This document shows positions 1-7,986 of a stretch of DNA of 12,634 bases, in pieces. The position numbers and the translations under genes were made by a program. The notes below the pieces were generated by a model that was not told the DNA's origin, did not search any database, and saw only the letters and a list, made by a program, of their open reading frames with translations. How positions within the stretch are numbered: position 1 is the first letter of the stretch; each line of letters opens with the position of its first letter. Source of the stretch: CAVQBP01 sp964448105 (GTDB lineage: Bacteria > Bacteroidota > Ignavibacteria > Ignavibacteriales > Ignavibacteriaceae); the NCBI GenBank assembly GCA_964448105.1, contig CAYUVK010000128.1, positions 1 through 12,634 on the forward strand, given 5' to 3'.

Positions 1-69
1 ACATTATGTTATTTAACAAATTACATATATTTCAGCAACACTTTTTGACCTTTAACCCAATTCGAGGGA

Positions 70-150
70 TCCCGATTAAATCGTCGATTAAATCGGGACA
101 AGAAATCTTTACAAAACACAAGATTTCTCCCTTCGGTCGAAATGACAATA
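70..150. repeat. Structured intergenic element with nested inverted repeats
   Basis: Positions 70-98 form a 29-base near-palindrome in which 26 of 29 positions agree with their reverse complement (arms tcccgatt and aatcggga). Positions 101-108 (agaaatct) and 121-128 (agatttct) are a perfect 8-bp inverted repeat with a 12-base loop. The following cccttcggtcgaaatgac resembles, from memory, the end of dispersed intergenic repeats common in Bacteroidota and related genomes. Only one copy lies in this window, so dispersal cannot be shown here. It lies downstream of the minus-strand phosphatase gene and could affect its 3' end. No coding potential is recognised in 1-235. Confidence 0.5.
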
Positions 151-235
151 TAACTTTTAGGACAACCCCAATAATCCTAATCTTAATCTTCAATAATTGC
201 GTAGATAGATGAAGAGTAAGATTAAGAAATCGTTT

Positions 236-2206
236 TTAACTCTTTGCTTCTTCTTTTACTTTAATAACCAGGAAAGTTATATCATCAGCCTGCTGGCTGC
301 CGTTCAGCCATTTGTCTGCGGCATTTAATAAATCTTTTATAATATCGGGAGAGTCTTTCCTAACCGCATCTAAAAAAATATTTCTTGCCGCATCAATGTC
401 GAGCATTTCCATATTTACATTAAAAAGTTCTACAAAACCGTCTGTCAGAAGGAGTATTATATCGCCCGGCCCTACTATAATTATTTTCTGATGGTATTGA
501 AAGTCGTAAAATGCACCTAACGGCATCCCCTTTAGAACAATATCTTCAATTGAACCTGTACTTTTCCTGTATATTAGGAAGGGAGGCATTCCTGCGGCTG
601 AAGCCGTAATCCTGTATTTTTGTATTTTCAGGATAGTCATTCCCATATAAAGATTCCCGAGGTTCATTTTTTTTATCGTCCTGGTACAGTGATTAAAAAA
701 ATCAGGTATGAAAAACGTATGGGCCATTGCATCAAAAAGGCTCTTTATAAGTGCTACCATAATACCTGCTTTCATGCCATGCCCCGTAGCATCACCAATA
801 GCAAGAGTAATTGTTCCGTCACCAGCTAAATGGTAATCGTAGTAATCACCACCAACTTCTGCAGCGGTTTTCATTCTAGCAGATATTTCAAGGTGCGCTA
901 CTTCGGGGAAACATTTGGGTAATATCGACAGCTGCAGCTTACGCGCATCTTCAAGTTCGCGGGATTTCCTTTTATTTTCCGCTTCAAGAAATTTATTCTC
1001 AATTTCCTGCTCTTTATTTAATTTTTCCTGCTGGATTATCTTCTGGTTCGATTTAGCAAAGCTCTTGGAAAGGAAAACCGACATACAAATAAATAAGCCG
1101 ATTGTACCGTAAGGATAACCATTATTAAAATTTCCTATCCTATTAATAAAATCCATATCCAGCAGCCAATCATAGAATGAGAAAATAAATAGAATCGAAA
1201 AACCGGCTGCAATTATCCATACTCCTTCGGTTTTTTGTTTTGAGGCTTTTATTGTTATCCTGAAACACTCCAGCAAAACGAAGATAATTCCTATCCGAAG
1301 AAAGATAAAATTGTTAACCGGTTTTATTACTGCGGCGGTAGCAGCAAAAGAATAGAATGCAATTATCAGCCAGAAATATAATCCTATCTTTTGTTTTAAA
1401 ATTGAATACAAAGTAAGCAGAACCAAAATCTGAGTTAACGACATTAGAACTCTATGGATTCTTAAAGTAAAAAGCTCTTCTGTTATGCTTACAGCTAGGC
1501 TTGAATTATAATCGGCAAAAATGCTTGCTGCATAAACAAAAAGGAAAATAGAGTAGATAAGATTTTCTTTAAATTGCCTGTTATAAAGGAATAATATGAA
1601 ATGAAGAAGTCCGAACGCCAGTGTTATCGCAGTGAAAAACATTTGTTCATCGGAATATCCTCTCAACTCCTTTAATTCCGAGTGCATTACTTCTTCTAAG
1701 TCTCCAAAACCAATCCTGAAACCCGGATTAAAGCCAGCATCTTCATAATAAAGGCGGTCATTATTTGTATACTTAACTGCCAGAAGGTGATTTTTTTCCT
1801 GATTGAAAACAACAATCTTAGGGCGTTTCCAATTTGAATTTTCTGCAATATATTTTCCATCAATATATACCTTCTGCTTACCTGCCGACCAAATGTGAAG
1901 AAAAACAGATTTATTGAATAATGAAGAATCGATTGTAAAATGAAACCGGAACCAGCCGGTTCCCTTCCAGTCGGAAGGAAAGCTGTCGTTTAGAATTGTA
2001 TTCACTTCCGTCCAGCTGCCGTCGTTAAAACCGGGAGAAGCCCAATTGCTGTTATATATTGCACTATACTTCCATCCTGATGTGAAATAGATTATAGTTT
2101 CTTTTTGTAATCCGTCTCGCGAAAGATTAAAGGGCTTAATTTCTCCTGCGGTTAATTGAGTAAAAGAAATAAGACAAATAAGAATTACGGCAAATATTCT
2201 ATTCAT
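236..2206 (-). CDS. Membrane sensor PP2C-type (SpoIIE) serine phosphatase
   Basis: A 656-residue protein predicted to sense something outside the cytoplasmic membrane and dephosphorylate a cytoplasmic partner, typically an anti-anti-sigma-type protein in this family. Layout: signal peptide (1-20); a beta-sandwich region at about 45-150 resembling galactose-binding-like domains (GTGWFRFHF, KVYIDGKY); seven hydrophobic helices at about 189-385, like 7TMR-DISM receptors; a charged coiled coil at about 385-430; and a C-terminal SpoIIE domain at about 435-655. The phosphatase metal-binding motifs are intact: EVGGDYYD (E450, D454), GDATGHG (D472), TDGF (D589) and ADDITF (D641, D642), so activity is expected. 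The start has no clear Shine-Dalgarno site but is fixed by the signal peptide. The gene is divergent from the radical SAM gene across 221 bases. No anti-sigma or STAS gene lies in the window, so its target is unknown. Confidence 0.88.
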   Translation of the reverse strand: MNRIFAVILICLISFTQLTAGEIKPFNLSRDGLQKETIIYFTSGWKYSAIYNSNWASPGFNDGSWTEVNTILNDSFPSDWKGTGWFRFHFTIDSSLFNKSVFLHIWSAGKQKVYIDGKYIAENSNWKRPKIVVFNQEKNHLLAVKYTNNDRLYYEDAGFNPGFRIGFGDLEEVMHSELKELRGYSDEQMFFTAITLAFGLLHFILFLYNRQFKENLIYSIFLFVYAASIFADYNSSLAVSITEELFTLRIHRVLMSLTQILVLLTLYSILKQKIGLYFWLIIAFYSFAATAAVIKPVNNFIFLRIGIIFVLLECFRITIKASKQKTEGVWIIAAGFSILFIFSFYDWLLDMDFINRIGNFNNGYPYGTIGLFICMSVFLSKSFAKSNQKIIQQEKLNKEQEIENKFLEAENKRKSRELEDARKLQLSILPKCFPEVAHLEISARMKTAAEVGGDYYDYHLAGDGTITLAIGDATGHGMKAGIMVALIKSLFDAMAHTFFIPDFFNHCTRTIKKMNLGNLYMGMTILKIQKYRITASAAGMPPFLIYRKSTGSIEDIVLKGMPLGAFYDFQYHQKIIIVGPGDIILLLTDGFVELFNVNMEMLDIDAARNIFLDAVRKDSPDIIKDLLNAADKWLNGSQQADDITFLVIKVKEEAKS

Positions 2207-2353
2207 ATCATTGGAAAGTGGTTTTAGGAAAGATAAATAAACATTTTTATTTCTACAATTTTTTGACTTTATGAGTTGGAGAAAAATTTTTTATGTATAA
2301 TTCTTCCACCTGAAAAATGAACATAAAATTAGTTAGAATCCGTTTTCGCAACT

Positions 2354-2370
2354 GTCAACTTTTAGTTGAC
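2354..2370. repeat. Perfect 7-bp hairpin (gtcaact-ttt-agttgac)
   Basis: The 17 bases form a perfect inverted repeat with a three-base loop, 57 bases before the radical SAM start in the shared region between two divergent genes. Its core acttttagttg recurs in the hairpin at 6207-6231. It could be an operator, a 5'-UTR hairpin or a small dispersed repeat; no T-run follows, so it does not look like a terminator. Confidence 0.4.
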
Positions 2371-2427
2371 TATTTAAATAATAAACCTTATACTATTCTT
2401 AATTTACAACTACTTTAGGAGACAGTT

Positions 2428-4380
2428 ATGGAAACTATGACTGATTCCGAAAAGAAAAAAGCCGCCGAAAAGAAATCCCCGTCCGAAGCGCCAAAATTAA
2501 AATGGCTAAGCACAAAATTACTAGATGATGTTTTTACCGATGAAGTCAGCTTGTTTAAACCTCATTTCGAAGTTGATTATGAGGGATATATCCATAGGCT
2601 CTGGGAATCAAATCCTGAAATTTACGAAATATTAAAGAATTCAAAGGATCTGGAAGCCGCCCGTGATTCTATGTATAATTACCTCGAAAAAGCAGAACGA
2701 AAAGTATTTGCTATCGATAATGATCTTCATATTCTCGAAAAATCAACAGTGAGAGAATGTATTCGTGTTTTCAGAAGCATTATCGGTCCAATCAACGAAT
2801 TCCGTACAGAATTTTCTGCACTCGATAGTCTCTGGAAGCTGGCCCAGAATAAACGCGATGAGTTAAAAGATAAGATTTCCGTCGGATTTATTCTTGAATT
2901 TATAAACTTATTTAGGGGAGTAACCGGGAAATCAAATATTTACCTTGAAAATGCACAGGTCAAAAAAGGTATCCCGGAATTCTTGAAGATGAAAGGAAGA
3001 GAAGCTGCAAATGCAAGAATGGAAATCCTTGATGATTTAGGATCAAGTGTACGAAAATATTTCAAGAAATATCCATCCGGTCTGGAAGATGAAGTAATTG
3101 GCTGGCGTAAGGAAAACAAATCGAGAATTTTAAGATATTTTAAAGGTGATGAAGACAACTGGAATGATTACCAGTGGCACTTAAAAAATGTTATAAGAAA
3201 TGCAGCACCTCTGGTAGATCTGATTGAACTTACAACTGATCAAAAGGAAGCTGTGAATAACGCCGTTAAAAATAAAATAGCTTTCGGCATAACGCCTTAT
3301 TACCTAAGCTTAATGGATAGAAAGTTGTCAATCGGATATGATCATTCCGTCAGAGCCCAGGTAATTCCACCCAAAGAATATGTAGATAAAATGATAGAAC
3401 ATAAAGGGGATCGCGATGTAACATTTGATTTTATGGGAGAACATGATACTTCACCTATCGAATTAATTACAAGACGCTACCCGATCGTTTCCATCATAAA
3501 ACCTTTTAATACTTGTGCCCAGATCTGTGTTTACTGCCAGCGTAACTGGGAGATTGACAGTGTACTTGAACCAAAAGCACTTGCATCAAGCAAGAAAATA
3601 GAGGAAGCTGTATCCTGGTTTGATAAACATAAAAGTGTGGGGGATATTTTAATCACCGGCGGAGATCCATTAATTATGAAGGATAACCAGGTCGAAAGGT
3701 TGCTTGAAGCACTTGCTTCAAAAAAGCAGGTATACAGGATAAGAATCGGCAGTAGAACGCCGGTTGTTTTACCAATGAGAATTACAGATAACCTTATAAA
3801 AATAATTTCAAGATTTCACAAGCCGCCTAAATTAGAAATAGCACTGGTTACTCACTTTGAGCACTCATATGAAATTACACCTGAAGCAATGAACGCAGTT
3901 CAAAAATTTAAGAAAATCGGCATTAGTGTTTATAATCAACAGGTCTTTACAGTAGAAAACTCAAGAAGATTTGAAACAGCCAAGCTCAGAATAGATTTAA
4001 AGTCAATTGGTGTTGATCCATATTATACTTTTAATATGAAAGGGAAAGAAGAAACAAAAAGGTATATGGTACCGATTGCCAGAATATTACAAGAGAGAAA
4101 AGAAGAAGCAAGATTACTTCCGGGGTTGGACCGAACCGATGAACCGGTATTTAATGTGCCGAAGCTAGGTAAAAACCAGCTTCAAGCTGGGCAGGATCAT
4201 AGGCTTGTAATGATTTTACCGGATGGATCCAGGGTTTATGAATTTCATCCGTGGGAGAAAAATATTTCTGCTATCCCGCCTTATAATTATGTTGATGTTC
4301 CGATATACGATTACCTGGAAGAGCTTGCAGCCAGAGGAGAAAATATCCGTGACTATAGAACAATCTGGTTTTATTATTAA
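2428..4380 (+). CDS. KamA-family radical SAM 2,3-aminomutase, glutamate-type by key residues
   Basis: A 650-residue cytoplasmic enzyme. The KAM-like core starts near residue 244 (WNDYQWHLKN, then AFGITPYYLSLMD), after an unrecognised, mostly charged and probably helical N-terminal region of about 240 residues. The radical SAM cluster motif is C363-AQI-C367-VY-C370, followed by R372, which aligns with the KAM carboxylate-binding Arg134. TGGDPL (about 410-415) and GSRTPVVLP (about 441-449) match KAM closely. The PLP lysine is probably K582 (VPKLGK). The two KAM aspartates that bind the substrate epsilon-amino group, Asp293 and Asp330, align with K538 (PYYTFNMK) and N576 (FNVP). As I recall, glutamate 2,3-aminomutase has these same two substitutions, so conversion of L-glutamate to beta-glutamate is the best guess. 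The C-terminal zinc cysteines of KAM are absent. AGGAGA at 2417-2422, five bases before ATG, supports the start. No acetyltransferase partner (AblB) adjoins. Confidence 0.88.
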   Translation: METMTDSEKKKAAEKKSPSEAPKLKWLSTKLLDDVFTDEVSLFKPHFEVDYEGYIHRLWESNPEIYEILKNSKDLEAARDSMYNYLEKAERKVFAIDNDLHILEKSTVRECIRVFRSIIGPINEFRTEFSALDSLWKLAQNKRDELKDKISVGFILEFINLFRGVTGKSNIYLENAQVKKGIPEFLKMKGREAANARMEILDDLGSSVRKYFKKYPSGLEDEVIGWRKENKSRILRYFKGDEDNWNDYQWHLKNVIRNAAPLVDLIELTTDQKEAVNNAVKNKIAFGITPYYLSLMDRKLSIGYDHSVRAQVIPPKEYVDKMIEHKGDRDVTFDFMGEHDTSPIELITRRYPIVSIIKPFNTCAQICVYCQRNWEIDSVLEPKALASSKKIEEAVSWFDKHKSVGDILITGGDPLIMKDNQVERLLEALASKKQVYRIRIGSRTPVVLPMRITDNLIKIISRFHKPPKLEIALVTHFEHSYEITPEAMNAVQKFKKIGISVYNQQVFTVENSRRFETAKLRIDLKSIGVDPYYTFNMKGKEETKRYMVPIARILQERKEEARLLPGLDRTDEPVFNVPKLGKNQLQAGQDHRLVMILPDGSRVYEFHPWEKNISAIPPYNYVDVPIYDYLEELAARGENIRDYRTIWFYY

Positions 4381-4525
4381 TTAAATTAGCAACATGATAT
4401 AAAGATTAAATTAGAAATTAAAATATAAAGCTTTCGTCAATTTTAAAGGTAAAATATCTTACAAATTTTTTTCTGAAATGGTAGATTATGGAATTATGAT
4501 CAATTTATATATTATTTAATTTGTC

Positions 4526-5308
4526 ATGGAAAAAATCAGATCAAAAGACGGGACAATTATAAGCTTTACAAAAAGCGGCACCGGAGCACCGCTGCTACTA
4601 GTACACGGCACTACTGCAAACCACAAACGCTGGGCTCCAATCCTGCCGGGTTTGCAGAAACATTTTACCGTTTATGCTATGGATAGACGTGGCAGAGGTG
4701 AAAGCGGAGATTCTTCCGATTATCATTTTATGCGCGAAACGGAGGATGTTGCGGCTGTTGTAGATAATATTGGTAAGCCCGTCTCCATTCTCGGGCATTC
4801 ATTCGGTGCAATTTGCAGTTTGGAAGGAGCCCTCCTAACTGAAAATGTAAATCGTCTCATTCTTTATGAACCGCCTTTACCTATCGGACTACCTTTATAT
4901 TTTGAAGGCGCACCCGACAAAATGCAGAAATTGATTGACGAAGGTAAATTAGAAACTGCACTCGAATTTTTCCTCAAAATGATTGTCGGAATGCCTGAGC
5001 GTGAGTTTAAAGTTTACCGTGAATTGCCTTTGTATAAAGAGCGTATAAAACTTGCCCCAACTATCCCGCGGGAATTAACAATTGACAGGTATTATATCTT
5101 TAACCGGGATAAATATGCAGACTTGGAGATCCCGGTTTTACTACTGCTCGGGAGCCATAGCCCATCATTTATACGGGATGCAACTGAGGAACTTGAATCA
5201 GCATTACCAAACTGCCGGGTTGTAGAACTGCAAGGTGAACAACATATTGCAATGGATACTAATCCCGAACAATTTTTAAATGAAGTAGTCAATTTTTTAC
5301 TAAAGTGA
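4526..5308 (+). CDS. Alpha/beta-fold hydrolase, possibly with altered catalytic acid
   Basis: A 260-residue cytoplasmic protein of the alpha/beta hydrolase superfamily, full length for the small single-domain type. Visible landmarks are the oxyanion-loop HG (LLLVHGTT, H27-G28), the DRRGRGES turn (about residue 53), the nucleophile elbow GHSFG with Ser92, and the catalytic His240 (GEQHIAMDT). After the last core strand (PVLLLLGS) the acid is expected at residue 211, but this copy has His211 (GSHSPSF). The related fragment at 9649-9918 has Asp there. Activity may therefore be reduced, or another acid may serve. No Shine-Dalgarno site precedes the ATG; ttaatttg three bases before it resembles the Bacteroidetes -7 promoter element (TAnnTTTG) with one mismatch, so a leaderless or non-SD start is possible. 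The substrate cannot be predicted. It lies 145 bases after the radical SAM gene on the same strand. Confidence 0.85.
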   Translation: MEKIRSKDGTIISFTKSGTGAPLLLVHGTTANHKRWAPILPGLQKHFTVYAMDRRGRGESGDSSDYHFMRETEDVAAVVDNIGKPVSILGHSFGAICSLEGALLTENVNRLILYEPPLPIGLPLYFEGAPDKMQKLIDEGKLETALEFFLKMIVGMPEREFKVYRELPLYKERIKLAPTIPRELTIDRYYIFNRDKYADLEIPVLLLLGSHSPSFIRDATEELESALPNCRVVELQGEQHIAMDTNPEQFLNEVVNFLLK

Positions 5309-5481
5309 CACAGTCTATTGTTGTCCAATTACAATATCACCCAAATAATTTTTATTCATTGTAAAATAGTTTTTCAAAAAGCAGAAATTGTTCATTTTTC
5401 TTTTGCAACAGAGAGTTAATTTTAAGTATTTTCCAATAAGATTTTTTTAAATCATTTTTTCAAAATACAAAGGAGTGAAAT

Positions 5482-6045
5482 ATGGTTTCAATTATTTCTC
5501 TTTGGCTGCCTATTATCCTGTCTGCAGTTGCTGTATTTATTATAAGCTCTATAATTCATATGGTTTTACCGTATCACAAATCAGATTTCAAAAAACTTCC
5601 GCGTGAAGACGAGGTGAGGGACGCACTGGGAAAAGCCCACATACACCAAGGAGAATATATGTTCCCTTATGCAACAGAATCTAAAGAACGTAATTCACAG
5701 GAATTTAAGGAAAAAATAAATAAGGGACCAGCTGGTATTTTAACTGTATTTCCATCCGGTCACGTTAATATGGGCTCGAGTTTAGCAATGTGGTTCATAT
5801 ACTGTCTGGTAGTAAGTATTTCTGCAGCGTATATTGCGGGACATGCACTTATACCCGGGGCAACTTTCCGTTCGATTTTCAGGTTTACCGGGGCTACCGC
5901 ATTCATCGGATACAGTCTGGCTCTTGTCCAGAACAGTATCTGGTATAGTAGAAGCTGGGTAACAACGCTAAAATCTATGTTCGACGGATTAATTTATGCA
6001 TTGTTTACGGCTGTTATATTCGGATGGTTATGGTCTGCTACATAA
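5482..6045 (+). CDS. Four-helix membrane protein of unknown function
   Basis: A 187-residue protein with four likely transmembrane helices: about 5-28, 100-123, 131-152 and 166-185. A soluble segment of about 70 residues separates helices 1 and 2. It begins with HMVLPYHKSDFKKLPREDEV (26-45) and ends with TVFPSGHVNMG (88-98). These polar, His/Pro/Asp-rich stretches look like family signature motifs, and I have a general impression of similar uncharacterised proteins in other bacteria, but I cannot name the family or a function. A strong Shine-Dalgarno site (aaggag, 5470-5475) supports the start. The gene stands alone, 173 bases after the hydrolase and convergent with the TPR lipoprotein gene. 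Confidence 0.8.
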   Translation: MVSIISLWLPIILSAVAVFIISSIIHMVLPYHKSDFKKLPREDEVRDALGKAHIHQGEYMFPYATESKERNSQEFKEKINKGPAGILTVFPSGHVNMGSSLAMWFIYCLVVSISAAYIAGHALIPGATFRSIFRFTGATAFIGYSLALVQNSIWYSRSWVTTLKSMFDGLIYALFTAVIFGWLWSAT

Positions 6046-6351
6046 TAAAAATTCTTTCCCCACTATAAAACTAAAAGGGGTGTACAACAACATTACGGCT
6101 TCTTAAACATTTGAAATGATATATAAAAAATTATTTAACTAAAGCCAGTTGTCTAAAATAATTTTTGAAACTATTAAAATATTATTATCTGAAAATAGGT
6201 TTTACTAACCTGCGACTTTTAGTTGTGGGTTAATGGTAAATATTTCATATGCATAACTATTTTGATAGTTTTGTATTTTGCATAATTATATCCCACACAA
6301 CATGTTAATTAGCTAATAAAATAAATTATTTTAAGTTGTTTTAAGAATTAT
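6046..6351. other. Intergenic region between convergent genes
   Basis: These 306 bases separate two convergent genes and hold no recognisable gene. They contain the 25-base hairpin listed separately (6207-6231) and a weaker 6-bp AT hairpin, aactat-tttg-atagtt (6255-6270), followed by T-rich sequence. A ccccac...gggg pairing at 6058-6080 just after the membrane-protein stop is too short to call a terminator. Confidence 0.5.
6207..6231 (+). repeat. 11-bp RNA hairpin with ttt loop between convergent genes
   Basis: The arm aacctgcgact (6207-6217) pairs along its full length with agttgtgggtt (6221-6231) if G-U pairs are allowed, leaving a ttt loop. The G-U pairs become A-C mismatches on the opposite strand, so the fold favours plus-strand transcripts, such as one from the four-helix protein gene. 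No U-tract follows, so a classical intrinsic terminator is doubtful. The core acttttagttg is shared with 2358-2368. Confidence 0.4.
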
Positions 6352-7986
6352 TCATATTATCCTTGATGATTTTAAATCGACATCGGAATGCTTCCATGCT
6401 TTTTTGAATCTTCTTTCAATTTCTTCTGCTTCCCGGTTCCGGTTTTCTTTCAGTAATGCTTCATGGAGTCCGTACAATGCCCAGCCATTTTCAGGAATTT
6501 CCTTTAAATCCTCTTTAAATATCTTTTCAGCTTCTGCATATTTCCCGGCTTCCAGCAAAACTCCGCCGAGATTATTTCTTGTTGGATAGAACCATGTGGG
6601 AGGTTCATCATAACGCAATTTATCTTCGAGTTTAACTGCTTCTTCCAGATGTTTTATTGCAAGGTTATAATTTTTCCTTTTTGCTGCAATCTCACCTGAA
6701 AGTACTTCATACCCGATTTTAAGAAGACTGCCTGCAGAATTTATTCCCCAGATATCAAGTTTATCTACATCTTTATTATCCCGCAGGTTATCAAGCTCGG
6801 CCAGCTCCTTTTCTGCATTAACAAGATCGTTCTTTCCTGTAAAAGCCATTCCTCTTGCATAATGCCATACACCGAGTGGATAGGGACGTTCCCTTTTGGG
6901 AGGATCATATTTTAATATCTCATCCCATTTCCCAAATGTTATATAAGCATAAAGAGGTATTACAGCAAAATGCTGAAGAGTTTGATAACCGCATGCATCC
7001 ATTAAAGAATCAGGCGGTTTTGTAGAAGTTTTTAATGCTGCATCGATAGCCGTTTTGCTGTCGCCTTCAAGTGTTGCGGTTGCCCATAAAAAATGATAGT
7101 TGTGCGGGTAATAGGATAAAGGATAAAATCCCTGCTGGTTGCATTGATTAATATATTCCTCATCCGATTTTACTGCACGCTCATTTGCAAGACTTCCTTC
7201 ATGATATTTACCGGTTCTTATATAAATATGCGCCGGCATATGCACCAGGTGCCCGGCTCCCGGCACAAGAAATCTCAGCCTGTCTGCACTGCTTAAACCT
7301 CGCTCAGGGTTTTTAGATGCTTCAACTGCATGAATATAAAGATGATTCGCACCTATATGATCACTTTTTCTTTTAATTACACTTTCCAGAGTTGACAGTA
7401 TTTCCGGTGTCCATGGTTCCGGTGTTCCGTCTTTCAGCCAGTAGTCCCAGGGATGAAGATCCATAATCGATTCCGCAAACATAGTTGCAGCATCCAGGTC
7501 ATCGGGATATTTTTTAGTTAAATCTCTCATTGCATCGGAGTATGCCGAATCGAGGCTGTGCCTATCATCAATCAATTTATTATTATATCTTTTTGAAAGA
7601 GCCATAACCCAGTCTTTTTCTCTTTGGGTTTCATTATCAAGATGAGAAATCGCTTTTTGTACAGCCTGGTAAGCATTGGGAACAGAAGCTTTATCCATCG
7701 AGAGATTAATATTCGGCCCGAGAACAATTGCCATTCCCCAATATGCCATTGCACAATTTGAATCCAGTCTTGCAACTTCCTCAAAAGAACGGAATGCTTC
7801 TTCATGATTAAATCCGTATGCTAATATTATTCCCTGGTTAAAATATTTCTGTACAAGTTCCGAATTAGTAGTTATGGGGAAATTGTGTTTCCCGAGATTT
7901 GTAAATAAAGGAGCTTTTGGTTTCTCTTCATCTCCACAACCAATTGTAAATAACAAAAGAAGCAGAAAAGTAAAATATTTATACAT
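6352..7986 (-). CDS. TPR-repeat lipoprotein of unknown function
   Basis: A 544-residue envelope protein. A lipoprotein signal peptide ends at FTIGC, with Cys17 the likely lipidated residue; the residue at -3 is Thr rather than Leu, a relaxed lipobox. The rest is mainly tetratricopeptide-like helical repeats, visible as YFNQGIILAYGFNHEEAFRS with AMAYWGMA near the N-terminus and AIKHLEEAVKL, LGGVLLEAGKYAEAEKIFKE and GWALYGLHEALL near the C-terminus. Between them are two His-rich motifs: GAGHLVHMPAHIY (H246, H249, H253) and YYPHNYHFLW (H295, H298). I recall these motifs in a family of long bacterial TPR proteins with no established function; a metal or heme-related role is only a guess. The start is supported by aaggag seven bases upstream (7993-7998 region, read on the minus strand). 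It is divergent from the cytochrome c gene, so shared regulation is possible. Confidence 0.82.
   Translation of the reverse strand: MYKYFTFLLLLLFTIGCGDEEKPKAPLFTNLGKHNFPITTNSELVQKYFNQGIILAYGFNHEEAFRSFEEVARLDSNCAMAYWGMAIVLGPNINLSMDKASVPNAYQAVQKAISHLDNETQREKDWVMALSKRYNNKLIDDRHSLDSAYSDAMRDLTKKYPDDLDAATMFAESIMDLHPWDYWLKDGTPEPWTPEILSTLESVIKRKSDHIGANHLYIHAVEASKNPERGLSSADRLRFLVPGAGHLVHMPAHIYIRTGKYHEGSLANERAVKSDEEYINQCNQQGFYPLSYYPHNYHFLWATATLEGDSKTAIDAALKTSTKPPDSLMDACGYQTLQHFAVIPLYAYITFGKWDEILKYDPPKRERPYPLGVWHYARGMAFTGKNDLVNAEKELAELDNLRDNKDVDKLDIWGINSAGSLLKIGYEVLSGEIAAKRKNYNLAIKHLEEAVKLEDKLRYDEPPTWFYPTRNNLGGVLLEAGKYAEAEKIFKEDLKEIPENGWALYGLHEALLKENRNREAEEIERRFKKAWKHSDVDLKSSRII

Noticed and set aside
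6..212. 68-residue plus-strand open frame at the window start
   Set aside because: It crosses the palindromic element, has no Shine-Dalgarno site and its product looks like no protein domain. Treated as non-coding.
5441..5463. Intrinsic terminator after the hydrolase (gattt-tttt-aaatc with T-run)
   Set aside because: The stem is only five A/T-rich pairs and lies just before the next gene's Shine-Dalgarno site; too weak to call.
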